DNA of 64,000 nt, taken from assembly GCF_037975245.1 (NCBI RefSeq), contig NC_092565.1, forward strand, positions 4,403,499-4,467,498, written 5' to 3'. Source of the DNA: Apostichopus japonicus (lineage: Eukaryota > Echinodermata > Holothuroidea > Aspidochirotida > Stichopodidae). Below are positions 23,121-34,570 of this stretch, in pieces (the first letter of the stretch is position 1; the number at the start of each line of letters is the position of its first letter). The translations under genes were made by a program, and so were the position numbers. Under the pieces are notes generated by a model that did not search any database, was not told the origin of the DNA, and saw nothing but the letters and a program-made list of their open reading frames with translations.

Positions 23121-24242
23121 AAAAAATACAAGATCCTGTTTGTTTATAACATATTGAAAAAAATGTTCTCCTGTTGCTTTTTGGCAATTTTCCTGAGAAA
23201 GGAAACATTGGGATGGACTGATATTGACTCGATATGGAGTATGACTATTTGTTTCGTATTCTTGAAATGGAAATGAACATAAAAAGATGATTCAGACATA
23301 ATTTTTTGCAGATTTTCAGACCAATTTTTTTCTGACCAGCACCAACCAAGGATAAAATTTTGCTTTTGAAGAGCAGTGAAATTTTGGGTGTAAGAGACAT
23401 TTTGGAGGGTAATTCACCAAAAGCATTTTACGCTTTGCAAAACTTTGAGGATAGTGTGAAAACACTTTAAATTCGGTAATATCTCCTTTCTTCATAGTTT
23501 CTTTCTCTTTGTGGAATAGAATTTTACAGTACCGAACTTTAATTTCGGTTCCTTTTAATACTATATGTTATTTTCAGTGTTGTAGATTGCTACCAAGCCG
23601 TAAAATAAAATACTCCAAGTTGTGGCAGTGATCCCATATCAGTAAACCTCACCCTTTAAAGTGGGATTTGAGTCTTGTTGAAACAAACTCACAGAAGTCG
23701 ATGAATGATCGAATAAGTATTTCTATTTGAAAAAGGATTTTTTTTTTTTTAACAAAATGGTTACTTTTTTACATATTTATAACTACAATCAATTCCTTTA
23801 TATCACTCCAACTGATGTCTTAATATGTATTGTCCTTTCAATTCTCTCGATACTGTCAAGAGAAATCCTCCTCCAATATAATGTGTGATGTCTGTATAAA
23901 TGGCATACGAATGAAGCAGTCTCATGTTAATGTGGAGTTGTTAATACGTACAAGCTGCGTCATGCCATTAATAACAACAGATGTTTCAATCTTGCAATGA
24001 CAACCTTCACGTAAAAATGTCCACGGCATCTCTGAAGAAATATGTGAAATGACAACGTTGACAGGGGCAGCGCGAAAAAATAGCCTGCCTCTACCGCAGG
24101 GGAAATTACCGCACCTCATTGCAAGTCTGGATTATGCCTTCCCAAGTTTTTGCTGGTAACCTTGAGCTGTCTCAAGATGTGTAGGTGTAGAGTGAGGCTA
24201 TGGGAAGATGACACTATTGGTATTTGAAATACGATTGTCAAT
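23121..24242. other. Unique DNA, GC-richer block at 23.9-24.2 kb
   Basis: Mostly AT-rich unique sequence. Around 23920-24180 it becomes less AT-rich, with CGTTGACAGGGGCAGCGCG and TACCGCAGGGGAAATTACCG; this could be a conserved noncoding block. The 65-codon minus frame there has no known domain. Confidence 0.25.
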
Positions 24243-24281
24243 ATTAAAGCCGTTCCGGTAACATTCGTACCGGGGTTTAAT
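24243..24281. other. Short interrupted hairpin
   Basis: ATTAAA pairs with TTTAAT, CC with GG and CCGGTA with TACCGG around a 7-nt loop, with one- and three-base bulges on the left arm. It is a small structure of unknown role. Confidence 0.6.
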
Positions 24282-24695
24282 GCCACTGTTTTCCCTCTCA
24301 GCTAGCTAAACATGCTTGGGAGAAATTGAGTAGAGTATTCACCATGGTTACAAAACAAATACCAGACCATGATGCAATGACTCGAGATCACATTCATGAC
24401 ATTCATTTCGCTGTATGTAGTCTCAAGGTCTCCCGATTGCTCGACTTAGGCATGACCTTAGCGGACTGTCTCGAGAGTAACAGGCGAAAATGTTTAATTA
24501 AAGTTCTCAAAGGTTGGAAAGTCAGTGATTACTTCATCTGTTTGCTTTAAAACACCATTGCCAGCCTTCTTATGTGGTTGCTATATGAATGGCAGCTCTC
24601 TGATGTGAGTAGGGGTTGAGGTTAACAAGCAACTTGACTAAAATTTTGTAAGAAAAGTTTGCTTTTAATCAACTGTTGCTTTTATATATGTTGCT
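24282..24695. other. Unique DNA, unrecognised 74-codon frame
   Basis: The plus frame at 24326-24550 has mixed, protein-like composition but no motif I recognise and no splice context I can support. No other feature. Confidence 0.3.
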
Positions 24696-24698
24696 TAT

Positions 24699-24720
24699 AC
24701 ATATATATATATATATATAT

Positions 24721-24759
<39 letters not shown>
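24699..24759. repeat. TA dinucleotide microsatellite
   Basis: About 60 bp of TA repeats broken by ACATACAT. Confidence 0.95.
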
Positions 24760-24761
<2 letters not shown>

Positions 24762-25250
24762 TTTCTGTATTAAAGATGCTATTTTCAAAGGTGGAGTTTA
24801 TCACCTGCTGTACCAGCTCATCATTACAGCTAATTAATTTCAGCTATATCTATGGCACGAGAATTAATTAAAATTGATTTTTACAACACATGTTCTGATG
24901 GTTTTATGATAATTTGAGGTTTCATCTGATACTGCATCATGACGATCATGTCCTCCCCCCCCCCCCCCACCTCCGAACAACATTTCCTGTTTGGTGATTG
25001 GGAGCCTTTCAATGCCAGATGGATCAGCTTTAATTCATAGATGACTTCCACTGAATTAAGTTTTAAATTTTAAAGCAACATGTTTGAAACAAGGAAGTAA
25101 AGAAGCTTACCCAAGGGGATTCTCTTTTTCTGTTTTATTGATTTAATGTTTAATGCTCATTCCTGTTTCATATTTTTAACGTGAAAGGACAAAATATGTA
25201 TGTGGTAGTGAAAATTAACTTTTTCGAATCTCAGCAGCTTTGCTCTTTGC
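24760..25250. other. Unique DNA with poly(C) run
   Basis: A run of about 15 C at 24955-24969, otherwise AT-rich unique DNA. No gene. Confidence 0.45.
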
Positions 25251-25251
25251 A

Positions 25252-25665
25252 CTGGTGGAACTATAGAACACTTGTGGAATTATAGAACAATTGAGGAATT
25301 ATAGAACAATTGTGGAATGATAGAACACTTGTGGAATTGTAGAACAAATTGAGGAATTATAGAACAGTTGTTGAATTATAGAACAGTTGTGGAATTATAG
25401 AACACTTATTGAATTAAAGAACAGTTGTGGAATTAAAGAACACTTGTGGAATTATAGAACACTTGTGGAAGTATAGAACATTTCTTGAATTAAAAACAGT
25501 TGTGGAATTAAAGAACACTTGTGGAATTATAGAACACTAGTGGAATTATAGAACACTGGAACACTTCTTGAGTTATAGATTACTTGTGGAATTATAGAAC
25601 ACTTCAGGAAATATAGAACACTTCTTGAATTATAGAACACTTGTGGAAGTATAGAACACTGATGG
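25252..25665. repeat. Minisatellite, ~20-22-bp unit
   Basis: About 20 imperfect units of CTTGTGGAATTATAGAACA, with variants such as TTGAGGAATTATAGAACA and CTTCTTGAATTATAGAACA. Units differ in the first six bases far more than in GAATTATAGAACA, which is a near-invariant core. No function is evident. Confidence 0.93.
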
Positions 25666-26355
25666 ATATTTATGTTTGTTGTACAGTCTAAGATCTTACC
25701 AGTGAGAAAGTCATAAAGTGCAATAAACGAATGAGTCCAATAACTGTAGTTGCAGTTATGCGAGTGAAGTTGAGACAACAAAATGCTAAAAGTCCAACAA
25801 TGTTCTCTCATGTGTTGTCACTTCCAGAAATCAATTTACAGCCATGCTTCAGGTAGTTTTTGGTTTTGCATAAATTAACAACCCTGAAAGTGGAAGTCAT
25901 ATACTAGCCACCTTTCAGCTGTACAACATTGATTTTGTACTCTGGAGCCCTCTTTAATGTCATCAGGAGTTCCTGAAGCTTGAAGTTTTCATATCCACTT
26001 TTGATTGGAATGTCAAATCGAGTCTTCCATTGTGGCGTTGACAACGTTATATAGGCAACGAGTAGCGAATGTCCCAGTTTTGGTTATTTGAATCAAGAAA
26101 GAAACTAGCTCAAAAACTATCAGGTATCAATTGACAATTTTCTCAACCACAAATTACCCATGATGCAAAGTTCTGGCTGGCATTCCGCTTTGTATTGCTA
26201 AGTTTACTCAGTAGTAATACAAGATTACTGTCTGCATAATATTAAACAACTTTGTTTGCATTTTGGTTGACAAACGTATTGGGTTGTAAATGCAGCAAGA
26301 TTGCGAGTTTTCTAAGACACCCTACTAGCTTGTACCACTAAGGTGGGGTTAAATG
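25666..26355. other. Unique DNA, no gene seen
   Basis: A minus-strand frame at 25527-25811 runs out of the minisatellite and has no recognisable domain. Nothing else supported. Confidence 0.4.
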
Positions 26356-26461
26356 TCACACCAAGTGAAGGTTTATTTTGACACCAAGTGAAGGTTAACA
26401 ATGGCACCAAGTAAAGATTAATTTTGACACCAAGTGACTCTTGACAATGGCACCAAGTGAT
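26356..26461 (+). repeat. Short tandem repeat, CACCAAGTGA core
   Basis: Five units containing CACCAAGTGAAGGTTA or a variant, joined alternately by TTTTGA and CAATGG spacers. The alternation gives a two-unit super-period of about 45 bp. Confidence 0.85.
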
Positions 26462-26566
26462 TGATAATATTGTGTTTTGGAGTTAATTTTAATGCTTCAT
26501 AGATTAAGTATGTTCTTTGAATGTAAACTCCTATTGTCATTATAGTGCTATTCATTCTTGACGTCA

Positions 26567-27433
26567 CTGGTTCTCAGTTTTGAAATACTCTGGTGCTTGG
26601 TCTTGACTACTTGTGAAACTCAGTCTTGAATACAGTGACACATAGGCTATACTATACAGCAGGTTCTTAGTCTTGGTTACAGTGGTACTTAGTCTGGACT
26701 GTACTGCAGGTTCACATGTTCTGTAATAGGATGTATTATACTGGTTCTCAGTCTTGACTACAATGGTATACTCGGTCTGTATTATACTGGTTCTCAGTCT
26801 TGACTACAGTGGTACTCAGTCTGCACTACAATGGTTCTCTGCACTATGCTGGTTCTCAGTCTGGACCACAATGGTACTCAGTCTGCACAACAATGGTTCT
26901 CTGCACTATGCTGGTTCTCAGTCTGGACTACAATGGTACTCAGTCTGCACTATGCTGGTTCTCAGTCTGGACTACAATGGTACTCAGTCTGCACTATGCT
27001 GGTTCTCAGTCTGGACTACAATGGTACTCAGTCTGCACTATGCTGGTTCTCAGTCTGGACTACAAAGGTACTCAGTCTGCACTACAATGGTACTCTGCAC
27101 TATGCTGGTTCTCAGTCTGGACTACAATGGTACTCAGTCTGCACTATGCTGGTTCTCAGTCTGGACTACAATGGTACTCAGTCTGCATTATGCTGGTTCT
27201 CAGTCTTGACTACAATGGTACTCAGTCTGCAGTATGCTGGTTCTCAGTCTTGACTACAATGGTACTCAGTCTGCACTATGCTGGTTCTCAGTCTGGACTA
27301 CAATGGTACTCAGTCTGCACTATGCTGGTTCTCAGTCTGGACTACAATGGTACTCTGTCTGCACCATGCTGGTTCTCAGTCTTGACTATACTGGTTTTCA
27401 GTCTTGCCACACACTAGCATTCAGTCTTGGTAC
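26567..27433 (+). repeat. 44-bp minisatellite open in three frames
   Basis: A degenerate left edge (26567-26760) leads into about 14 regular units of period 44 bp. The unit is CTGGTTCTCAGTCTGGACTA followed by CAATGGTACTCAGTCTGCAC and TATG. Because 44 is not a multiple of three and no frame has a stop, each of the three forward frames cycles through the same 44-residue peptide with a 132-bp period; frames up to 205 codons result. No signal peptide or known domain. A noncoding minisatellite is the default reading. Confidence 0.95.
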
Positions 27434-27916
27434 TATAATGTCATAGAAACCATTTGTGATTGTCACGTAGTAAAAATTATATTCAAGTGTCAAACTTCGT
27501 TCAAACTGGTCCATCGAAGATAAGTTTTCTGCAAGCTTTTAAAAGCAAACCAAATCTCTCTTAGATGACAAATAATCTGACAAATGAAAAGAAGCAATAA
27601 ATAATTATGATTCATCATATATGGATGATCATATTTGACAATTGTGGCATAAAGTTAGATCTACAAAAGATATATTCTGAAAAAAAATAGATCACAGCCA
27701 GCTGAAACATTATACCTCTTTATTAGCAGGGTTTTCTCTCTAATGCCATATCATTTATAATTTAGTGTATGAATTTATTTTGACAATTCTGATGTGGCAC
27801 GTAGCATACTTGCAATGTAAAAAAAAAGATAAAACTCTGTGATCCAACTCTTCTTCTTCAAAGCCGTTCTATTGCAGAGATGTACAAGAATGACAATTCA
27901 CTGACTGGTCTGACAA
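27434..27916. other. Unique DNA, no gene seen
   Basis: AT-rich with no supported feature. Confidence 0.4.
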
Positions 27917-27997
27917 GATAATCTCTATTGCTTGACATTGATTCAGCCTTGCTGCAGGGGCCCTGCAGCTGCTGCAGCTTTTCGTTTTGACACTGTG
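27917..27997 (+). mobile_element. LINE 3' UTR-like dispersed element, copy 1
   Basis: Ordered blocks GATAATCTCTATTG, TTGACATTGATTCAGCCTTG, CTGCAGCTGCTGCAGCTTTT and TTGACACTGTG. The same blocks occur at 33461-33540 and 43679-43757. The 33.4-kb copy lies just downstream of a LINE ORF remnant, so I infer that this is that LINE family's 3' untranslated region, here as a 5'-truncated insertion. Confidence 0.55.
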
Positions 27998-28950
27998 CAT
28001 TATATTTTATTCACTCTCATTTTTAATCACCTATGATTCAATCGTTCAATATAGGAGGCGGATAAAAGAGGATCCTGTTGTACTCTCTAAGTTTACATAC
28101 ATGTTTTGTTGATTTAATATTTCTCAGTCCCTTGAATATAATCTTAAAAGTATTGAGACCCCTTCCATTTTTGAGTTGTTATCATTTAAATCAGTTTATC
28201 AATGAGAAGGAATCAAAACAAATTTATGGCATGTTTTTTTATTGTTTTTTTTTCCTCCTTTCACTGCCATTCATTTAAGGAATTATTCTTAGTGTGCCTG
28301 CTTGCCCATGCCAAGAAAATGTGATTAAAAGACGCAGGTTCCCAGTGCTGTTAATAATCTTTTTAGTGAAACGATATCATTATTAGGTTATCTAGCATAT
28401 ACATTAATATTCATGCAGAGATATGCAAAACACTGTGTGGAGTTTACATGTTAGTTTCTTGGCTTTTTTTAAATTTATTTTTATTATTATTTTATAATTC
28501 AAGTCAATTCGTTGTTTCGTATTCACATAGGCCCCTTTTGTCCTTGCAAGTTCCTGTGACAGAATAAACAGCAAAAACAACGTCCCAATATGAAATATCA
28601 TCAATATATGCAGAAGAAAGAAATTTCAACCATTTAAGTTTATTTAAGGTCAGTTATTGAAATTTCATCCTGGGGTGCAATGAGTGTCTGCTTACTGAAC
28701 ATAATACTAAAGAGCTTTATTTTAGCATCCATACTTACATGGGGCCTTGTTTGTTGTTTCCACCCTTAACTACTAGAATTTGCAAGCATTTTGAACCAGA
28801 CATTTCAAAATGCAACATCTGTGCTTTTTATGAAGATATGAATATCATAGTTGAAAACTAATAGTTGATTCCAAGGTTATAATACTAACAGGTCTGTCCA
28901 AAGGTACCGATTGTTTCATTGTAATAAAAATGTAAAAGTTAGAAGGCCTT
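27998..28950. other. Unique AT-rich DNA, no gene seen
   Basis: Small T-rich frames only. No supported feature. Confidence 0.4.
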
Positions 28951-29070
28951 AGGTTTCCATCCTAGTAGGATATTTTTCAGAGGTTATTAAACTGCTGGTA
29001 ATCAAAACGTGAGGCTTTCTAACTTTTACACAGTCTTTTTGCAGTAGATATTAAAGCAGTTTGCTAACAG
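28951..29070 (+). repeat. Dispersed repeat with small hairpin, copy
   Basis: Contains the perfect hairpin ATCCT-AGT-AGGAT (28959-28971), then AAAACGTGAGGCTTTCTAAC, TTTTACACAGTC, GCAGTAGATATTAAAGCAGT and TTGCTAACAG. The same ordered blocks occur at 52627-52720 and, for the first half, at 55429-55500; the GCAGTTTGCTAACAG end also occurs at 10360-10375. It belongs to a dispersed family, possibly a Penelope-like or nonautonomous retroelement end. Confidence 0.6.
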
Positions 29071-30360
29071 TCTTTTTCTCCCTTTGAAATAATCAAAGTA
29101 AAAGAAATGCTTGCAAATTCAAGGTTGCTTCATACATTATCTCATGTATATAGGCTAGTTTGCATGAGCTTAACATTTAGGCCTGCATAGATAAGTTTTT
29201 TTAATGCACACAAATTGTTAAAGTTAAATATGAACACAGCTACTTTTATAAAACAAAGACCCAGAATATTTTTGTTGTTGTCTTGGATGTATATAATCAA
29301 CCCCTCCCTCTTGTTTCACAAAACAAAACAGCAACAACAAACAAACAAAATGTCATCGAAGGATCAAGGAATCTTGCTCAGAGGTCAATGCTGACCTTGA
29401 AGAGACTTGGACTTACAGATCAGAAAGTTACAGTTCTTACATTTTCAGGCCGAAATCCTCTTATCCCATCCTCGCTTCTATCCATTCTTTCCCATCTTGC
29501 TCCTCCCACCCCCTTCTACCCAATCCTTCCCTCTCATGGCCCCCTTATGATCTAGTATATGCTATGATCACTTATATACCTGTGACTTTCAGTAAATGTT
29601 CAGTGTGTGAAGTAGCTGCTGCAGTTAATATATATCTCTTCAAAGAAATTTAAGATTTTACTTGGATGTGGTAGCTAAATTTCTGATTTGTCGTTCTAGC
29701 ATATTTACATACAGCTGGCATCTAGATATAAATCAGTCCCATTTCTGGTCTCTGAGTGTGCAATCATGTTTCCTTTTGAACTATTGACAGCCTGTGCCTT
29801 GGTTTGATAATTGCTTTAACAGGTGACACTGTTTCAAAGTTGCCAGACATGATGCCTCTCATGAGATGGTCAGGATTGTCAGTTTCTGATTGTTCAACCT
29901 AGCATTCATGGTGATGAAGTGAGATTTTTTTGTAACACAGCTGAGGCCCTCGGTAATGAAGAATAAAAAATTTGCGGATTTGTGAAGGCTAGGGATACCA
30001 ACCTGGCACAAATTTATGAATCTCTCATTTTGTTTTCCCATCTCATTTGTCAGTTTTCTAATTCTTGTATTTTCTCAAAAGGAATACTTATAGGGCAAAA
30101 GGTTGACAGAGTTAAGTGTGTAACATTAGATTGGTTGTATGTGCCTCATTGTACGGTATGTGCAGGGATTCAATTGTTAGCCCATGCATAGAGTGCTATT
30201 TAATGATATGTTAAAAAAACTTGTGTGCTGTTTGTGAAGTTGTTAGAAAGATGTCAGAAGTGCTAACTGAAATAACAAGCCAATCAAATAAACAGGAATT
30301 TATAGTTTATAGTTACTTGATCCATTTTGTGTGTTTATTTGGCAAAATTTCTAAAATTAT
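29071..30360. other. Unique DNA, no gene seen
   Basis: A 90-codon frame at 29283-29555 is Pro/Ser/Leu-rich at its end because of a C/T-rich tract and has no domain. The pair of frames at 29859-30191 is also unsupported. Confidence 0.4.
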
Positions 30361-30362
30361 TT

Positions 30363-31025
30363 TTGTAATAACTTCTTGTTCAGACTTGAATGATTTAAAA
30401 AATCTTGTTTGTTCTTTGTTTGTTTTTGGCCTTGCAAATGGCATGAGTTCAACACATGTTAAAAAAAAAGGAAAAATGTAGACATGTTTATTTTATGTAA
30501 CATACTTGTTCAAGCTTGAAGGATTTAAAGAATGTTTCATTTGTGCATGACAAACGCATGAGATGGATGCAGAATATATGGACAATTCTTTCTTTGGGAC
30601 ATGTTTGTTCAAGTTTGTGAATTTTTTTCAATAATAGTTTGTTTGTTTGTTCTGTAATCGACATAGATTACATGGAAAAACTAAAAATAGATCAGTTAAT
30701 TTTGTAATAATTTTGTGTGCTGACTTAATTGATTTACATAATTCTTGTTGTTTTTGACATGGCAAATAGCATGAGTTCAACACATGTTAAATGATAAAAA
30801 AAAATGAAAAATGTCAAAATGTTTATTCTTTGTAACATATTTGTTCATTCTTGAATGATTTAAGGAATGTTTTGTTATTGTTGTTCATTTGTGCATGAGA
30901 CAAGGACTGAGTTCAATGCAGAATAAATGGAAAACTGTGTTTGTTTTATCGTAACATGTTTGTTCAAGTTTTAATGTTTTCAAGATTTGTTTGTTTGTTT
31001 TGGTATCAACACAGACTAAACGAAA
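30363..31025 (+). repeat. Two-copy ~328-bp tandem repeat with ~110-bp subunits
   Basis: GCATGAGTTCAACACATGTT occurs at 30441 and 30769, giving a period of 328 bp. Within each unit a motif like TTTGTTCAAGTTTGAATGATTT recurs about every 110 bp, with TTGTTTGTTTGTTC stretches. The array is diverged, about 70-80% by eye between units. Confidence 0.75.
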
Positions 31026-31805
31026 TGTTGAGGATTATTTTGAGGTAGTAAGAGTTAACTGTCAGTCGTTTATGTTATTTTATGGTATGCATACTTATTT
31101 AAAAGCAAGCCTATAGAGGGAGGAATCCTGGCAATTTTGGGCTAAGATGAAATTTAATAGATATGTATATGAGTACCAGTAGGTTTAAATATCAATATAG
31201 ACAAGAGGTAATCTAAATATATTAGCTTTTATTTTCACCAGGCATGTGAAGTACATCCAGAAATGGAATTCTAAATTAATTTTGACATGAACTGCATTGT
31301 CAGTGCTCAGAAAAGATATGGCAGGTTGGAAACGCCAAACAGAACAGAAATGATAGCTAAGATATCAATAATCAAGGTTTTTTTCTGGATCAACTTAATT
31401 TACACTCTTCCGAAATCATTGTCCTTCTCTAAATACAGTTAACATTGGTCAAATGTTTATCCACCCTTTCCCGATAACTAATGTTTATACACCCTTCTTG
31501 ATTACTAGGAAGAAATTTTGAAGGTAAATGTCTCTACAAAAACAATTTAAGAATATAATTGGTTTCCTAGAAAAATCTATGGGTTTGTTTTTGCAATGTT
31601 TGTCTCTCACCACTCAATCAAGCTTTAACAACAAGTTTAAGCGTCATTAGCGAATGCATTAGCTGTTGTTTTAAATATAATTGTAGGAAAGAGACGTATT
31701 ATCAGCATTAAACCTATCTTGGACCATATTAATGTTCATAGTATATTAACCTTAGGTCTATACCTACTTTTGCATGAATATGATTCTGTGCAGAATTAAA
31801 ATTGC
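31026..31805. other. Unique DNA, no gene seen
   Basis: Ordinary AT-rich sequence without a supported feature. Confidence 0.4.
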
Positions 31806-31900
31806 AGAGGTGGATCCAGAATTTTAAAATGCAGGCGATGTGGCCATTGAGTTGATGAAGCCGGCTCTCAAAAGGGGGGAATCAGAGGGTGCTCCATTAG
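31806..31900. mobile_element. DNA transposon/MITE end fragment (candidate)
   Basis: AGAGGTGGATCCAGAATTTT at 31807-31826, followed by a GGGGGGAATCAGAGGGTGCTC block, resembles the terminal region of short foldback elements common in marine invertebrates. No partner terminus could be located with confidence. Confidence 0.3.
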
Positions 31901-32335
31901 AGAAGAAGCAAAAGTTTAGACGTGCAATGATGCAAAACTTTTGCGGAATATTTTGACTGTAAGTTTGGTCTACATGCAAGATTGTGCTATAATAGCTACT
32001 TATGGTTTTGTGTGAGTTTTCTGAAAAGATGCAGAACACTACTTGACTTGACTCCATCCCCCCCACCTCCCCCCCCACCTCCCTTCCCACACCCAGATCT
32101 GTTCCTGAATTGTCAAATGTTAAAGGTATAATTAATACTGGTTAAATATAGTCAGAAGGAATATGGGAACCCAGTAATCAAATAGCTGTTTAAAGTTATT
32201 ATTGGCTGTCTTTGTTGTTTGGGACAATACAGGATATTTTCCATTAGGAGAATAATAGAAAACTATACTATAGGCCATATCTGATTTTGATAATATTTGT
32301 CTATGATTGCTGCTTGAGTGCTTTTTAAGTTCAGT

Positions 32336-32354
32336 CAGTCAGTCTGTCTGTCTA
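32336..32354. repeat. CAGT/GTCT microsatellite
   Basis: TCAGTCAGTCAGTCTGTCTG run. A similar GACAGACAGATAGATAGACA tract is at 36117-36140. Confidence 0.8.
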
Positions 32355-32849
32355 TCCATTTGCCTGTCCCTATCACATGGCTGACTGCTATATTGTCCAC
32401 CCAATCATCCATCCTTGTCTTAGAGTGGCTTGTCGGTCTCTATCAGAATAACAGTTTTTTAGTTCATTTGTTTGGTCACTTGATCTGTACATTCATCTTG
32501 TAAATCTCTCCACATTAAGTCGGTAAGTTTAACAACCATTTGTCTGTCTCTTATAGATGAGCTTTGATTCATATAGACGAGTTCATGGCCAAATTTGTTT
32601 GCTGACACTTTAAATAGTTGAATTAAAATAATGAAAATAAATGAATTTAAATTGACTTTGCATCTTAGAGCAGCCTGAATTATGCAATGTAAATCTTCTC
32701 AAGCCAACAGACATTCTAAACCAGAAAATTTTCTGCTAGTTCTTGTGGCATGAACATGATATGAAACAGATGTTTTGAGCAGCTCGGGTCTTTGCCATGT
32801 AACTCATTTAAATAGTATTTTATTAAATATTATTATGATTGTTACATTA

Positions 32850-33020
32850 ATGTCATGATACATTTGAAATCTTTTGGAAAGATTATCAAAGTTTAATATA
32901 AACATCACTATTAGATTAGTCCGGTCATATTTGGAAAGATCATTAATTTCATGAAAGATTTGAAATCTTTTGGAAAGTCTATCAAAGTTTAATATGTACA
33001 TCAGTGTTGGATTAGTCTGG
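32850..33020. repeat. Two-copy tandem repeat, 96-bp period
   Basis: TTTGAAATCTTTTGGAAAG at 32863 recurs at 32959, followed in both by TATCAAAGTTTAATATRWACAT and GATTAGTC. About 80% identity by eye. Confidence 0.85.
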
Positions 33021-33224
33021 ATCTTCCATATATACATCCATAGTAGATAAATGTGCCTATATGGTTGTGAATTAGTCCTCACTGGCATGGTTCTATCCTG
33101 TCTTTGGTTTTTGTGTATAATCAAAGAGGGATTTTCATCCAAGTCTTGTACAAAAGTTGTTGTTTTATTGGTATAGAGAATATCTCTGTACTCAATTCAT
33201 GTCATTATTTTTATTTCAACTCTT

Positions 33225-33360
33225 GAAAGTTCTTTTGTTGCTGTGGCAGCAGATGCACCATGTGTTCGGAAATACTTACCTCTTGAAATCAGGCTGGCCC
33301 CAAGTATCAACACTTTTAAGAAGAAACTCGAAACTTATTTAATGGCTGAGGCATGTTTGT
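33225..33360 (+). pseudogene. LINE reverse-transcriptase ORF C-terminal remnant
   Basis: In one plus frame the translation contains YLPLEIRLAPSISTFKKKLE followed by TYLM, which matches the end of CR1/L2/Rex1-type non-LTR retrotransposon ORF2 (family pattern: aPtLWNsLP.eIR....s..FKk.LKT.LF). The preceding FVAVAADAPCVRK is a mutated form of the region before WNSLP. Only about 45 codons survive, with no start and no catalytic domain, so it is a 5'-truncated, inactive copy. The 3' UTR-like block at 33461-33540 follows in the same orientation. Confidence 0.7.
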
Positions 33361-33460
33361 CTAAGGTAGGACACTGGGGGGTGGGGGGCTACTGCATCCT
33401 GCAGTTTGGCTGCATATAATATTTTGCACTGTGCAATTGAATTTCTGTGTGATGATCTCA

Positions 33461-33540
33461 GATAATCTCTCTTTTCTTGTGTTTGATTCAGTCTTGTTAT
33501 GGGGTTTGCAGCTGCTGCAGCTTTTCTTATTGACACAGTG
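33461..33540 (+). mobile_element. LINE 3' UTR-like dispersed element, copy 2
   Basis: GATAATCTCTCTTTTCTTGT, GTTTGATTCAGTCTTG, TTGCAGCTGCTGCAGCTTTT and TTGACACAGTG, in the same order as at 27917 and 43679. About 100 bp separates it from the LINE ORF remnant upstream, which is what links this element to a LINE. Confidence 0.6.
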
Positions 33541-34570
33541 TCTTTATACAAAACCCAAGCAGCTACTATAACAAATGGACAGAAGACAAACATAAAATAG
33601 TCTCAGGAATAATTACTTTAAATCAAAATTTCAAAGGTAGACTTTTATTTTTTTTATTTTTAGTGTGTTCTCAATCATTTACACTTATCATTATGTTTCA
33701 TTGTGATGCTATGGAAATATCTTCCATATGAAACTTAGAGATGGATCCATGGATGTAAATGTACCTTTCTCTTATCATACATATTTTTTTTTTTTTTTTT
33801 TTTTTTTTTTGTTGGTAAATGTTAACATTAAATTTCCCTCCATCTGTTCGAGACCCCATATGGTTGACCTTCTTCAGCTGTTCATGTTGAACTGTAAGTC
33901 ACAAGGAGTTGAATGCCCAGGTTTTTGATTTATTTATTCCATCGGATTCCTACTCAAAATCTTAAGCAGTTCCCTGCAACATGAGAATTGCATTTTTGAA
34001 ATGTTGCAGTTTTTTTTTCCTCACTCTTTTCACAGTTTATTGTTTCCTTTAGCTCGGGGGCCCTTTGGGGTTTAACATCATATACATAGCTGCCTACTTC
34101 TCATGAATTCAGAATGCATCAGCTATGCGCACAGTTACCATAGAGACGTTGTTACCATAGGCACAATGTCATGTATCATTCTTTTGTGTCTCTTTACTGG
34201 CAAATTCTCCAGTTGCAATCTCTGAGATTCATGGGTTTCGGTTTACGATTGTCACTTAAAAAGCCATTTTTTTTTCTCGAAATAGATGCAATAGGTCGGG
34301 AACATATTAACTGGCCCATCACACAAAACTGTCTGCGAATATTCGGTACAAAACTGAATACTGCAGAAAAGGTTACGGAATAGGTGCTTTCACGACTAAA
34401 TTTGGCTTTTGTTTCTCTGTTGGGAAATATAATAGAATAATTTAGAGGAGGCCTATAAGGAAGTTATTATGAAAACATTAAACAAGTTTCATTTTGCTAA
34501 ATTTTGGGCAAAATATAGATGATCAATTCAGTGGTGTCCCTTGTGTTATTCTAATGGTTCCTTCTGATCC
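33541..34570. other. Unique DNA with 30-bp poly(T)
   Basis: A T run at about 33783-33811 could be the tail of a minus-strand retroinsertion, but no retrocopy is recognised next to it. No gene. Confidence 0.4.

Noticed and set aside
22964-23208. Asp/His-rich and Ile/Met-rich open frames on opposite strands
   Set aside because: They are translations of the ATC/ATG microsatellite with no unique coding part.
25252-26461. CRISPR-like short repeats
   Set aside because: Contiguous 20-22-bp minisatellite and a short CACCAAGTGA array; no spacer diversity.
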